Positions 1-7,952 of a DNA stretch of 16,819 nt are shown here, in pieces; the stretch's first letter is position 1, and every line of letters begins with the position of its first letter. This stretch comes from JBOHUX01 sp050734915. Lineage in GTDB: Bacteria > Chloroflexota > Dormibacteria > Dormibacterales > Dormibacteraceae. The notes beneath the pieces are model-generated. The model was not told where the DNA came from. It saw only the letters and a program-made list of their open reading frames with translations, and searched no databases. Location: the NCBI GenBank assembly GCA_050734915.1, contig JBOHUX010000035.1, positions 1 through 16,819 on the forward strand. The letters run 5' to 3'. A program made the position numbers and the translations under genes.

Positions 1-292
1 AGATGTACTTGAGCTTCCGGCCGTAGACGCCACCGTGGGCGTTGACGTACTGGAAGTAGGCGTTGGAGGCGGGCGCGATCTCTGAATACCCGGGAGCGGC
101 CGGGCCGGTCAGTGGCTGGGTGCTGCCGATGGTGATCGTGGACGCCGTGATGCCGGGGGCCGACGCCGTCGTCTTGGTCGGGGAGCCGGATCCCGAGCCT
201 CCGCAGGCGACGACCGTCGCCGCCAGCACCCCGAGGGCGCTGAACCGGACGCTCGTCGTCCATCTCGTGGGTCTCCTGCTCGTGGGTCTCAT
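1..292 (-). CDS. ABC transporter substrate-binding lipoprotein, Liv type (partial, N-terminus only)
   Basis: This is the N-terminal 97 residues of a periplasmic-type binding protein; the rest lies beyond the left edge. The start is ATG at complement 292..290, with AGGAGG four bases upstream (RBS and start read together as AGGAGGGCACATG). The protein opens with an arginine-rich n-region, then a hydrophobic stretch ending in a lipobox (L-A-A-T-V-V-A-C, cysteine near residue 30) and a Gly/Ser linker, so it should be a membrane-anchored lipoprotein. The following ITIGSTQPLTGPA and FQYVNAHGGVYGRKL segments match the beginning of LivK/Peripla_BP_6 proteins. It is the last gene seen of the livG-F-H-M unit, 64 bases after livM. 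Family knowledge says it captures the substrate and delivers it to LivHM. The ligand may be branched-chain amino acids, but this family also binds amides, urea and aromatic compounds, and the ligand cannot be told from this fragment. Confidence 0.9.
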   Translation of the reverse strand, partial: MRPTSRRPTRWTTSVRFSALGVLAATVVACGGSGSGSPTKTTASAPGITASTITIGSTQPLTGPAAPGYSEIAPASNAYFQYVNAHGGVYGRKLKYI

Positions 293-356
293 GTGCCCTC
301 CTGAGGGTTGAGCTGTGGGTGGACGTGCCCGATCGGGGCGGACGCGACGTGTCACC

Positions 357-1463
357 TCATTCGTTCCGATCACCTCCCCTGGCCTCCCGCCGGGCCGTGC
401 GGGCGATGCCGAAGAGCCTCGCGACGCCGCCCTGGATGCCGCGCGGGAAGAGCAGCATGGCCGCCACCAGAAAGGCGCCGTAGATCGCCAGCGGCAGGTT
501 GTTGCCGATGTCGCTGGAGAGGTTGTAGCCGCTGGCGAGGTTGCCGGTCAGGGCCGGCAGCGCGACCAGCACGATGGAGCCCCAGACCGCCCCCGCCAGG
601 CTGCCGAGGCCGCCGATCACGATCGCGCTGAGGAGCTGGAGGGAGAGGCTGAGGCCGAAGCCGGCGGGCGCCGTCAGCCCCACCCAGAGCGCGAACAGGG
701 AGCCGGCCAGGCCCGCGCAGGCGGAGCTGACGACGAAGGCGAGGACCTGGGTCCGGGCCACGTCGATGCCGGCCAGCGCGGCGGCGGCCTCGTCGTCGCG
801 GACCGCCCGCAGCGCCCTCCCCACCCCGCCGCGGAGGAGGTTGGCGACCAGGACCAGCGTCAGCAGGGCGGCGGCGAGCGCGATCCAGGCCATCCAGCGC
901 TCCTGGGGGAAGTCTGTCCCCAGGAAGGCGGGGACGGCGGCGGGAGGCACGGTCAGCCCCTCCTCGCCTCCGAACACCCCCGAGAAGCGGATGGCGACCT
1001 GGGGCAGCGCCACCGCCAGGGCCAAGGTGGCGCCGGCCAGGTAGGGGCCGCGCAGGCGCGCCGCCGCCACCCCGAAGATCGCCCCGGCGGCGCTCGTGCT
1101 GGCGACCGCGGCCAGGACCACGGCCGGCAGCGCCAGCGTGACGTCGTGCTTCAGGAGCACGGAGGTGGTGTAGGCGCCGATCGCCATCAGCGCGCCGTGA
1201 CCGAGCGAGAGCTGGCCGTTGACGCCGGTGACCAGGTTGAGCCCAGCGGCCGCGATCGCGAAGATGGCGATGCCGGCCAGGTTGTAGTCGGCGTAGGCGT
1301 CAACGGCGTAGCTGAGCAGGAGCAGGAGGACGGCGGCTCCGGCCGCCAGCAGGAGGTGCCGGCCGAGGGTCTGGGTGACCGGCCAGGGCGGCCCGGCGGC
1401 GAGGCCCTCCGGCACCCCGGCGGGAGCCGGTCGCGGCAGCGGGGCCGGTGCTCCGGGGCTCAT
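357..1463 (-). CDS. livM: Branched-chain amino acid-type ABC transporter permease LivM
   Basis: A 368-residue integral membrane protein, one of the two permease subunits of a Liv-type importer. After a proline-rich cytoplasmic N-tail of about 30 residues come many hydrophobic segments. The family signature GIAIFAIAAAGLNLVTGVNGQLSLGHGALMAIGAY lies in the first third. The coupling-loop region GRALRAVRDDEAAAALAGIDV, which contacts the ATPases, follows in the second half. The start is ATG, 13 bases after the livH stop, with only a weak GTGAGAG-like ribosome site, so translation probably depends on livH. The TGA stop leaves 64 bases before the binding protein. Length and motifs are normal for LivM. 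Transport direction is inward; the substrate is unproven. Confidence 0.95.
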   Translation of the reverse strand: MSPGAPAPLPRPAPAGVPEGLAAGPPWPVTQTLGRHLLLAAGAAVLLLLLSYAVDAYADYNLAGIAIFAIAAAGLNLVTGVNGQLSLGHGALMAIGAYTTSVLLKHDVTLALPAVVLAAVASTSAAGAIFGVAAARLRGPYLAGATLALAVALPQVAIRFSGVFGGEEGLTVPPAAVPAFLGTDFPQERWMAWIALAAALLTLVLVANLLRGGVGRALRAVRDDEAAAALAGIDVARTQVLAFVVSSACAGLAGSLFALWVGLTAPAGFGLSLSLQLLSAIVIGGLGSLAGAVWGSIVLVALPALTGNLASGYNLSSDIGNNLPLAIYGAFLVAAMLLFPRGIQGGVARLFGIARTARREARGGDRNE

Positions 1464-1476
1464 CCGGCTCTCACAC

Positions 1477-2355
1477 TCATACCTGCCGCTGCCTCCCGAT
1501 CGAGAAGACGCCCCGCGGGCGGAGCATGAGGACGACGATCAGGATCACGAGGCCGCCGAGGGTCTCCAGGTCGGAGCCGAGGTAGCCGCCCACGTAGCCG
1601 AGCGCGAGCCCGATGGCGAGACCGCCGATGACGCCACCCACCGGGCTCTCCAGGCCGCCCAGGATGGCGCCCGTGAAGCCGAAGACGAGCACCTGGTCCA
1701 TGTAGGTCGGGTACAGCAGCAGGGAGGGGGCGACCAGCACCCCGGCCAGAGACCCGATCAGCGAGGCCAGGCCCCAGCCGAGGGTGAGCATCCGGCCCAC
1801 CCGCACACCCAGCAGGCGCGCGATCTCGGGCTTGAAGGCGGAGGCCCGCATCCGGAGCCCGAGGCTGGTGCGCTGGAAGAAGAGGGCGAGCAGCGCCATC
1901 ACGCCCACCACGCCGCCCAGGATGAAGAGGTCGAAGCCGCTGAAGGGGATCCGGGTCGGGCCGAGCTGGAGACCGGTGATCGAGAAGGCGGGCGGAAAGG
2001 AGCGGATCTGCCCGCCCCAGATCATCGGCGCCAGCGCCTCCAGAAAGAGCAGGAGGCCGAGGGTCAAGATGACCACGTTGAGGGGCGAGGCGGACTCCAC
2101 CGGGCGCACGAGCACCCGCTCGATGGCGGCGCCGAGGGCGAGGCCGCACGCGAGCGCGAGCCCGAACGCGGCCCAGTAGGAGAGGCCGCGGTCGATGGCA
2201 AAGAGCGCCACGTAGGTGGTGAACATCGCCATCGCCCCCTGGGCATAGTTGATGATCCGGGTCGCCCGCCAGATCAGCACCAGCGAGAGCGCCATGGCGG
2301 CGTAGATGGAGCCCTGAGTGAGCCCGTCCAGGGTCAGGACGAAGAACGTGTGCAG
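1477..2355 (-). CDS. livH: Branched-chain amino acid-type ABC transporter permease LivH (probable CTG start)
   Basis: Second permease of the Liv importer. The first ATG (complement 2295..2293) would give 272 residues but has no ribosome site and would cut transmembrane segment 1 in half. Upstream in frame lies LDGLTQGSIYAAMALSLVLI, the usual LivH opening. Between the in-frame stop and that segment no ATG, GTG or TTG exists. A CTG at complement 2355..2353 has a perfect AGGAGGTG six bases upstream and gives 292 residues, the usual family length. The motif RATRIINYAQGAMAMF and the coupling loop SLGLRMRASAFKPEIARLLG are typical. It follows livF by 33 bases and precedes livM by 13. The family and role are certain; the exact start is inferred. 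Confidence 0.93.
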   Translation of the reverse strand: MHTFFVLTLDGLTQGSIYAAMALSLVLIWRATRIINYAQGAMAMFTTYVALFAIDRGLSYWAAFGLALACGLALGAAIERVLVRPVESASPLNVVILTLGLLLFLEALAPMIWGGQIRSFPPAFSITGLQLGPTRIPFSGFDLFILGGVVGVMALLALFFQRTSLGLRMRASAFKPEIARLLGVRVGRMLTLGWGLASLIGSLAGVLVAPSLLLYPTYMDQVLVFGFTGAILGGLESPVGGVIGGLAIGLALGYVGGYLGSDLETLGGLVILIVVLMLRPRGVFSIGRQRQV

Positions 2356-2388
2356 GCCGTCACCTCCTCACCGGGATGGCCCGGGGAA

Positions 2389-3082
2389 TCAGAACCCGAG
2401 GTAGGCATGCCGCAGCTCCTCGTCGGTGGCCAGCCGCCGGGCCTGGTCCCGGGTCGCCACCTTGCCCAACGCCAGCACCACCGCCTCGTCGGCGATCGAG
2501 AGCGCGCTACGCGCGTTCTGCTCGATGAGAAGCACGGTCAGCCCGCGCTCGGCGACCAGCTCCTTGAGCCGGGCCATGATCTGGGCCAGGACCAGCCCGG
2601 CCAGTCCCAGCGATGGCTCGTCCAGGAGGAGGACCCTGGGATGGGCGATCAGGGCCCGCCCGATGGCCAGCATCTGCCGCTCGCCTCCGGAGAGGCTGGC
2701 CGCGGCCAGCCGGCGCCGCTCGCGCAGCACGGGGAAGAGCTCGTAGCTCTCCGCCAGCACCCGGCGCCCGTCCTCCTTCCGCCAGAGACCGCCCAGCCTC
2801 AAGTTCTCCTCCACCGTCAGCTCGCCGATCACGCTGCGCCCTTCCGGGACGTGGGCGACACCCGCCCGGGCGATCGCCTCCGGTGCCATCCGGGTCAGCT
2901 CCCGTCCGTCCAGCCGGACCGAGCCGGCGCGGGGGCGAACGAGGCCGGAGATGGTCCGCACGAGCGTGGTCTTGCCCGCCCCGTTGGCCCCCAGCACCGC
3001 CACCACGGAGCGGTCGGGTACCGTCATCGACACTCCCCGGAGGGCCACGACCGGGCCGTAGGCGACCGTCAGGTCGGTTACC

Positions 3083-3090
<8 letters not shown>
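2389..3090 (-). CDS. livF: ABC transporter ATP-binding protein LivF
   Basis: A 233-residue cytoplasmic ATPase of the Liv importer. Visible motifs are Walker A GANGAGKTT (residues about 34-42), the signature LSGGERQMLAIGRAL, Walker B VLLLDEPSLGLA and the switch segment LIEQNA. The C-terminus ELRHAYLGF is typical of LivF. The start is GTG; its first bases overlap the last codons of livG (shared GTGCTTGA), indicating translational coupling. It should pair with LivG as a heterodimer driving LivHM. No unusual residues were noticed. Confidence 0.95.
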
Positions 3091-3982
<892 letters not shown>

Positions 3983-3990
3983 GTTGCGCG

Positions 3991-4002
3991 TCCCTGAAGG
4001 GA
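3991..4002 (-). promoter_or_regulatory. Small hairpin over the weak livG ribosome site
   Basis: TCCC-TGAA-GGGA, read on the minus strand as TCCC-TTCA-GGGA. The right arm contains the only Shine-Dalgarno-like bases (AGGGA) before the GTG at 3982. If that GTG is the true start, the stem would partly hide the ribosome site. The stem is only 4 bp, so this is a weak call. Confidence 0.2.
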
Positions 4003-4016
4003 ACCTGGGAGCCGGC

Positions 4017-4034
4017 GCCGGCCGAGAGGCCGGC
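4017..4034. repeat. Perfect hairpin, 7-bp stem, in the liv/pucR divergent region
   Basis: GCCGGCC-GAGA-GGCCGGC is a perfect 7-bp inverted repeat with a four-base loop. The loop reads GAGA (GNRA type) in plus-strand RNA and TCTC in minus-strand RNA. It abuts the next hairpin. By the promoter guess given at 4098-4126 it would sit in the 5' leader of the liv mRNA. Confidence 0.5.
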
Positions 4035-4054
4035 CGAGCCTCGGCAAGGCTCGG
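4034..4054. repeat. Perfect hairpin, 8-bp stem, adjoining the previous one
   Basis: CCGAGCCT-CGGCA-AGGCTCGG is a perfect 8-bp inverted repeat with a five-base loop. It shares its first base with the hairpin at 4017-4034, giving two stacked stems in 38 bases. No T-run follows on either strand, so it is not a standard terminator. It could be an RNA leader element or a protein-binding site for the neighbouring regulator. Confidence 0.5.
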
Positions 4055-4097
4055 GAAGACTCAGGGGCTGGCGTGAACCCACTTCGACAGCCGCCCA

Positions 4098-4126
4098 AGC
4101 GTAGCATTGACAGGAATCGCCGCCAA
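4098..4126 (-). promoter_or_regulatory. Candidate promoter for the liv operon
   Basis: On the minus strand TTGGCG (complement 4126..4121) and TACGCT (complement 4103..4098) are separated by exactly 17 bases, a plausible -35/-10 pair for a GC-rich genome. Transcription would start near 4091 and give a leader of about 109 bases containing the hairpins above. A perfect TTGACA also occurs on the plus strand at 4107-4112, but no good -10 follows it at normal spacing. Confidence 0.3.
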
Positions 4127-4285
4127 CGTGCTCTTGGAACAAACTCTTGGCGCGGCGCTTGTGCATTCGCACATCGCTCGGTCACCCTTGCGGCCTCCGC
4201 CGGGGCTTATCATCTGGAGATCGCGACGCTCCCGACGCTCAGCCGAGGCCGGTGGCGGCAGCTCAAGAGCCCGTCCGCGGGCTCG

Positions 4286-5467
4286 GTGGCGACCATCGCC
4301 GACCTCGCCCGCTCGCTCACCGCCCGCGTCCCCCAGATGTCGAGCCGGCTGGTGGACGCCGTCTACGACCTCGACGATGTCTACCGTGAGCGCCACCTGG
4401 TCCCGCCCGCCGACCTCTGGCGGTCTGTCCACGACAACCTCCTGGAGGGCGTGGCGGCGATCGGGATGCTGGCCGGCGAGGGCGAGTTCCCGATGAGCGC
4501 CGCCCACGCCACCGGCCAGCGGCGGGCGGAGCAGGGCCTGCCGCTGGAGAGCCTGCTCCATGCCTACCGGCTGGGCGGGGTCGTCCTCTGGGAGGCGATG
4601 CTGGAGGAGGCCCGCTCCCGCACGCCGGCGCCCATCGACGACCTGATGGAGGGGGCCGTGCTGGTCTGGGAGATCATCGACCTGCACTCCTCAGCGGCGG
4701 CGCAGTCCTACCGGCGGACGCAGGCGCGGATGCTGAGCCGCAACGAGACCGAGCGACAGACCTTCCTCAACGGTCTTTTGACCGGCATGGTCGCCGAGGG
4801 CGACCTGGCCTTCGCGGCCGAGGTCCTGGACCTTCCCGAGACAGGCCTCTACCTGGTCGCCGTCACAGACCTCGAGGGCGAGGCCCAGGGAGCCGTCGGG
4901 GCGGCGCTCACCGCTCAGGGCATCAGGTCGGAGTGGCTTCTCCGCCAGGACCGCCTGGTCGGGCTGATCGCCCCCCGAAGCGCCTCGCCAGGGGCCGTCC
5001 GCGGCAGCCTGCGCGCGGCCGCCGGGGCCCGCATGGGCCTCAGCCCGCCGGTCGGCGCCCTCGGCCAGCTGGCCGGGGCCTACCGGCAGGCGGAGCTGGC
5101 GCTGAGGTCCATCCCGCCCCATGCGCTCGAGGTGGCCAGCCTCGACGAGCGGCTGACGGGCGCTTTGCTGGCGGCCTCCCCGGAGCTGGCGCGCCGGCTC
5201 GCCGACCGCGTCCTGGGCGCCCTCTTCGAGCTGGCGCCGGCCGACCGCGAGGTCCTCCTGCGGACGCTGCGCGGCTATGTCGAGCTGGGTGGCTCCGTGG
5301 CGGCGGTCGCCCGGGCGGTACCCTGCCACCGCAACACGGTGCTCAACCGGATCGGCCGCATCCAGGACCTGACCGGCCTCTCGCCCTCCAACCCCCGGGA
5401 GATGACGCAGCTGGCGCTGGCACTGGAGGCGATGGAGTTGCTGTCGATCGAGCCTGAGCGCCCGTAG
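4286..5467 (+). CDS. PucR/CdaR-type transcriptional regulator
   Basis: A regulator ending in a PucR-type helix-turn-helix (HTH_30). The C-terminal segment LLRTLRGYVELGGSVAAVARAV, followed by CHRNTVLNRIGRIQDLTG, is the family DNA-binding hallmark. Upstream lies a CdaR-like GGDEF-related domain (roughly residues 150-290). Before it is an N-terminal helical domain resembling RsbRD-N (LPLESLLHAYRLGGVVLWEAML). The frame stays open back to GTG 4073, but residues before about 4286 look non-coding and match no family. The GTG at 4286 gives 393 residues and begins at SVATIADLARSL, close to family N-termini; neither start has a clear ribosome site. It is divergent from the liv operon, so control of that transporter is likely but inferred. 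Family members respond to metabolites such as purines, amino acids or GABA. Confidence 0.85.
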   Translation: MATIADLARSLTARVPQMSSRLVDAVYDLDDVYRERHLVPPADLWRSVHDNLLEGVAAIGMLAGEGEFPMSAAHATGQRRAEQGLPLESLLHAYRLGGVVLWEAMLEEARSRTPAPIDDLMEGAVLVWEIIDLHSSAAAQSYRRTQARMLSRNETERQTFLNGLLTGMVAEGDLAFAAEVLDLPETGLYLVAVTDLEGEAQGAVGAALTAQGIRSEWLLRQDRLVGLIAPRSASPGAVRGSLRAAAGARMGLSPPVGALGQLAGAYRQAELALRSIPPHALEVASLDERLTGALLAASPELARRLADRVLGALFELAPADREVLLRTLRGYVELGGSVAAVARAVPCHRNTVLNRIGRIQDLTGLSPSNPREMTQLALALEAMELLSIEPERP

Positions 5468-5708
5468 CCCCCTCGTCGCGACGGCGGCGCCGAGGGCGCC
5501 CGGCGGTGGCGTGCGACCCGTGGCTTCGACCGCCACGAGACGGTCGCCCGAGCGCGCAGACAGATCGGGACCGTCGAGACGCTCGAGGGGGTGCCCTCGT
5601 GACGACTGCCGCCGCCGGGCACGTCGGTCCTTGCGGTCCTCCCGCCGCGGGACGACAATCACTCTGCGGTTCCCGTTCCAGCACCGGTCGCAGCAGCCCG
5701 AGGTCAAC
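5468..5708. other. Intergenic stretch without a recognisable gene
   Basis: Frames here translate to Arg/Ser/Pro-rich strings typical of non-coding GC-rich DNA. The long minus-strand frames crossing it read as antisense-like text. I see no clear promoter or terminator with a T-run. Confidence 0.5.
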
Positions 5709-5915
5709 ATGGTTCCAGTGGAAAACCCTCCGGAGAGGCGCCAGGCGCTCCAGTTGCGCGCCGCCGTCGATCGACTCCTGGCCGAGGATCTCCTCGCCTT
5801 CGTCGTGGTCGAAGGAGGGCGGCAGCCCGTCCCCACCGAGCGCGCGGCGGATCCCGCCGACCGGAACCGGGTCGCTGTGGTCGTCCAGGCGATGGCGGAG
5901 CACCCCGCCACCTGA
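5709..5915 (+). CDS. Small hypothetical protein (68 aa)
   Basis: A possible small gene: ATG with GAGGT five bases upstream. After the first few codons the third positions are mostly G or C. The product is acidic-to-neutral and would form helices (RRQALQLRAAVDRLLAEDLLAFVVVEGGRQPVP), with no signal peptide or membrane segment. I do not recognise a family. The opposite strand is also open here but reads as His/Asp/Arg-rich antisense-like text, which favours the plus frame. It lies between the PucR-type gene and the lipoprotein gene. Whether it is translated is uncertain. Confidence 0.4.
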   Translation: MVPVENPPERRQALQLRAAVDRLLAEDLLAFVVVEGGRQPVPTERAADPADRNRVAVVVQAMAEHPAT

Positions 5916-5926
5916 GGCGTTTCAGT

Positions 5927-5941
5927 CCCCGTTCAGCGGGG
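5927..5941 (+). terminator. Weak hairpin upstream of the lipoprotein gene
   Basis: CCCCG-TTCAG-CGGGG forms a 5-bp G/C stem, followed by pyrimidines (CCCCTTCCTT) rather than a clean T-run. It sits 12 bases after the small ORF and 18 before the lipoprotein ATG. It could be a weak terminator or a leader structure. Confidence 0.25.
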
Positions 5942-5959
5942 CGCCCCTTCCTTGTCAGG

Positions 5960-7126
5960 ATGACCATCCCCCGCAAGGTCATCCTCTGCGCCGCGGCGGC
6001 GAGCCTGCTGGCGACGGCCTGCCGGCCCCACCAGGCGACCGCTCCCCGGAAGGACGCCGCATCCGGCCGCGCCGCCACCGCCGCGCCGAGCCCGACCGCG
6101 ACCCCCGCCCCGCCGCTGCCGATCCTGAGCGCGCCTCACCTCGCCCCCGGCTCAGACCCCTCCGTCCTCCCGGGCCCGATCCTGATCGCGGACCGGAACA
6201 ACAACCGGCTGCTGGTGGTGGACCCGCAGGGACGGATCCGGTGGGAGTTCCCACGGCCCGGTGACCTCGCCGCCGGCCAGAGCTTCCTCGTCCCCGACGA
6301 CGCCTTCTTCACTCCCGACGGCCGCCACATCGTCGCCACTCAGGAGGACGACTTCGCGATCAGTACCATCGACCTGGCCGGCCACCGGGTCGTCTACCGG
6401 TACGGCGTCCCGGGAGTCCACGGGATGGGTCCCAACCTCCTCTGGAACCCGGACGACGCCATGGCCTTAGCCAACGGATCCATTGTCAGCGCGGACATCA
6501 AGAACTGCCGGCTGCTCCTGATCGGGGCCGGCCAGCACCGGCCCGCCCGCGTCTACGGGCAGAGCACCAACGACTGCCTCCACGATCCTCCGGCCCGCTG
6601 GGGAAGCCCGAACGGCGCCTTCCCGATGAGCGACGGGAACTTTCTCGTCACCGAGATCAACGGCAACTGGGTGGACCAGCTCAATCTCGCCAGCGGGAAG
6701 GTCGGCTTCACGATCCACCCCCCCGGCACCAGCTATCCCTCCGACACCAACGAGGTGCGGCCCGGGTTGTACCTGACCGTCGACTACACGTACCCGGGCC
6801 AGATCGAGACCTTCGACCGCCAGGGACGCCTCGTCTGGCGGTACCGCCCCCGGTGGCCGCACGCGCTGGACCACCCCTCCCTCGCCCTCCCCCTACCCAA
6901 CGGGGACATCCTCTGCAACGACGACCGGAACCACCGGGTGATCGTGGTCGACCCCAGGACGGACCGGGTGGTCTGGCAGTACGGCGTGACCGGCCGCCCC
7001 GGGTCCGCACCCGGTCTGCTCGCCAACCCCGACGGCGTCGATCTGCTTCCTCCCTTCTCGCTGGCCGACCGGTTCTCGGCCACGCTGCGCACGGCGGGGG
7101 CGCCGACCCCGCATCCGGTCGGGTGA
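5960..7126 (+). CDS. Beta-propeller lipoprotein (NHL/PQQ-like repeats)
   Basis: A 388-residue exported protein. Residues 1-21 form a lipoprotein signal with lipobox L-L-A-T-A-C, then a low-complexity Ala/Pro/Thr linker to about residue 55. The rest consists of repeated blades of the type ILIADRNNNRLLVVDPQGRIRWEF, later repeated as ILCNDDRNHRVIVVDPRTDRVVWQYG, a pattern of NHL or PQQ-like propellers and of the arylsulfotransferase-like propeller group. It should sit on the outer face of the membrane. No catalytic function can be assigned from the sequence. The ATG has only CAGG directly before it, so the start is supported mainly by the signal peptide. The SGNH-like gene follows 37 bases later. 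Confidence 0.8.
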   Translation: MTIPRKVILCAAAASLLATACRPHQATAPRKDAASGRAATAAPSPTATPAPPLPILSAPHLAPGSDPSVLPGPILIADRNNNRLLVVDPQGRIRWEFPRPGDLAAGQSFLVPDDAFFTPDGRHIVATQEDDFAISTIDLAGHRVVYRYGVPGVHGMGPNLLWNPDDAMALANGSIVSADIKNCRLLLIGAGQHRPARVYGQSTNDCLHDPPARWGSPNGAFPMSDGNFLVTEINGNWVDQLNLASGKVGFTIHPPGTSYPSDTNEVRPGLYLTVDYTYPGQIETFDRQGRLVWRYRPRWPHALDHPSLALPLPNGDILCNDDRNHRVIVVDPRTDRVVWQYGVTGRPGSAPGLLANPDGVDLLPPFSLADRFSATLRTAGAPTPHPVG

Positions 7127-7149
7127 CGGGGGCCGCCGCCAGGCTGCGG

Positions 7150-7155
7150 TAACCT
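7150..7155 (+). promoter_or_regulatory. Candidate -10 element (TAACCT) for the SGNH-like gene
   Basis: TAACCT ends 8 bases before the ATG at 7164, which has no Shine-Dalgarno. This fits a TANNNT -10 of a leaderless or nearly leaderless transcript. No convincing -35 is visible. Confidence 0.25.
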
Positions 7156-7163
7156 CCCGGTGG

Positions 7164-7946
7164 ATGGGAGACGGACAGCGTGAGCGCGTCGATCTCCTCT
7201 TCTTCGGCGGCAGCCACATGGCGGCCGTCGGCGTGCCGGCGACCAGCGTTTTCACCGTCCTCGTCAGCCGCAGGCTGCGGGCGGCATGGCCCGCCATCCG
7301 CATCTCGACCCGTGGCGTGTTCTACAGCGGCAATCCCGCGGACCTGCCGGAGGCGATGTCGGGTGCCGTCGGACCCGCCCCCTCGATTGTGATCGTGCTC
7401 CCCCGCAACATGCACGGGATCCCCATGCTGCTCCACCTCAAGGGCCGGCTGGGCGCCATCTTCGGTCATCTCGCCCCCCCGGGGCTGGCCACGCGGCCTG
7501 TCCGGCGCCGGCTCCGCACGGGCTACCGCCTGGCGGCGGCGGCCGTGCTGGCGGCGAGCGCGCTGCCCACGGTGCCGGGGCACCTAGCCCGCTACGGCCG
7601 CGCCCTCGACGCGGCCATCGACCTCGCCCGCTCGGGAGGGGCGACCCTCATCGTCCTTACGACTCCGATCCCCCTTCCCCTCCGAAGGTTCCCCGGGGCC
7701 GTGTATCAGGGCGCCTTCGCACGTCTCATCCGGCGCCGGGCGGCCCCCGACGTGCGGATCGCGGATGTGCTTCGAGAGGGCAGGAAGCAGAGAGCGGCTC
7801 GGATCACACAGCCCGCCGATCCGCTCCACCTCACCCCCGCGGGCCACCGGTTCCTGGCGGAGGTCCTCGGCGGCGCCATCCTCGCGCCCGGCTCCCAGGA
7901 CGTCGCCGCGGCCGGGCGTCCCCGGCGGCGGCCGTCGCCCGGCTGA
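7164..7946 (+). CDS. SGNH/GDSL-type hydrolase-like protein
   Basis: A 260-residue protein with the outline of the SGNH fold. Block I is LLFFGGSHMA with the candidate nucleophile Ser17 (GGSH instead of GDSL). A block III-like segment IVIVLPRNMHG has Asn82. Block V DPLHLTPAGHRFLAEVL supplies the Asp219-x-x-His222 pair followed by the usual GHRFLAE helix. The middle (about 110-145) is basic and Ala-rich, and the C-tail is Arg/Pro-rich. No signal peptide is seen. The family hydrolyses esters or acetyl groups on lipids or sugars; the substrate is unknown. It follows the lipoprotein gene and converges, with 6 bases between stops, on the SDR gene. The start is ATG without a ribosome site. Confidence 0.7.
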   Translation: MGDGQRERVDLLFFGGSHMAAVGVPATSVFTVLVSRRLRAAWPAIRISTRGVFYSGNPADLPEAMSGAVGPAPSIVIVLPRNMHGIPMLLHLKGRLGAIFGHLAPPGLATRPVRRRLRTGYRLAAAAVLAASALPTVPGHLARYGRALDAAIDLARSGGATLIVLTTPIPLPLRRFPGAVYQGAFARLIRRRAAPDVRIADVLREGRKQRAARITQPADPLHLTPAGHRFLAEVLGGAILAPGSQDVAAAGRPRRRPSPG

Positions 7947-7952
7947 GGGCAC

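Noticed and set aside
4107..4112. Perfect TTGACA on the plus strand as -35 of the PucR-type gene
   Set aside because: No acceptable -10 lies 16-18 bases downstream, so a full promoter cannot be claimed.
4691..5911. Minus-strand open frames across the PucR-type gene and the following gap
   Set aside because: Arg/Gly/Pro-rich shadow text. The part over 5700-5900 was considered as a gene, but the plus frame has the better ribosome site and composition.
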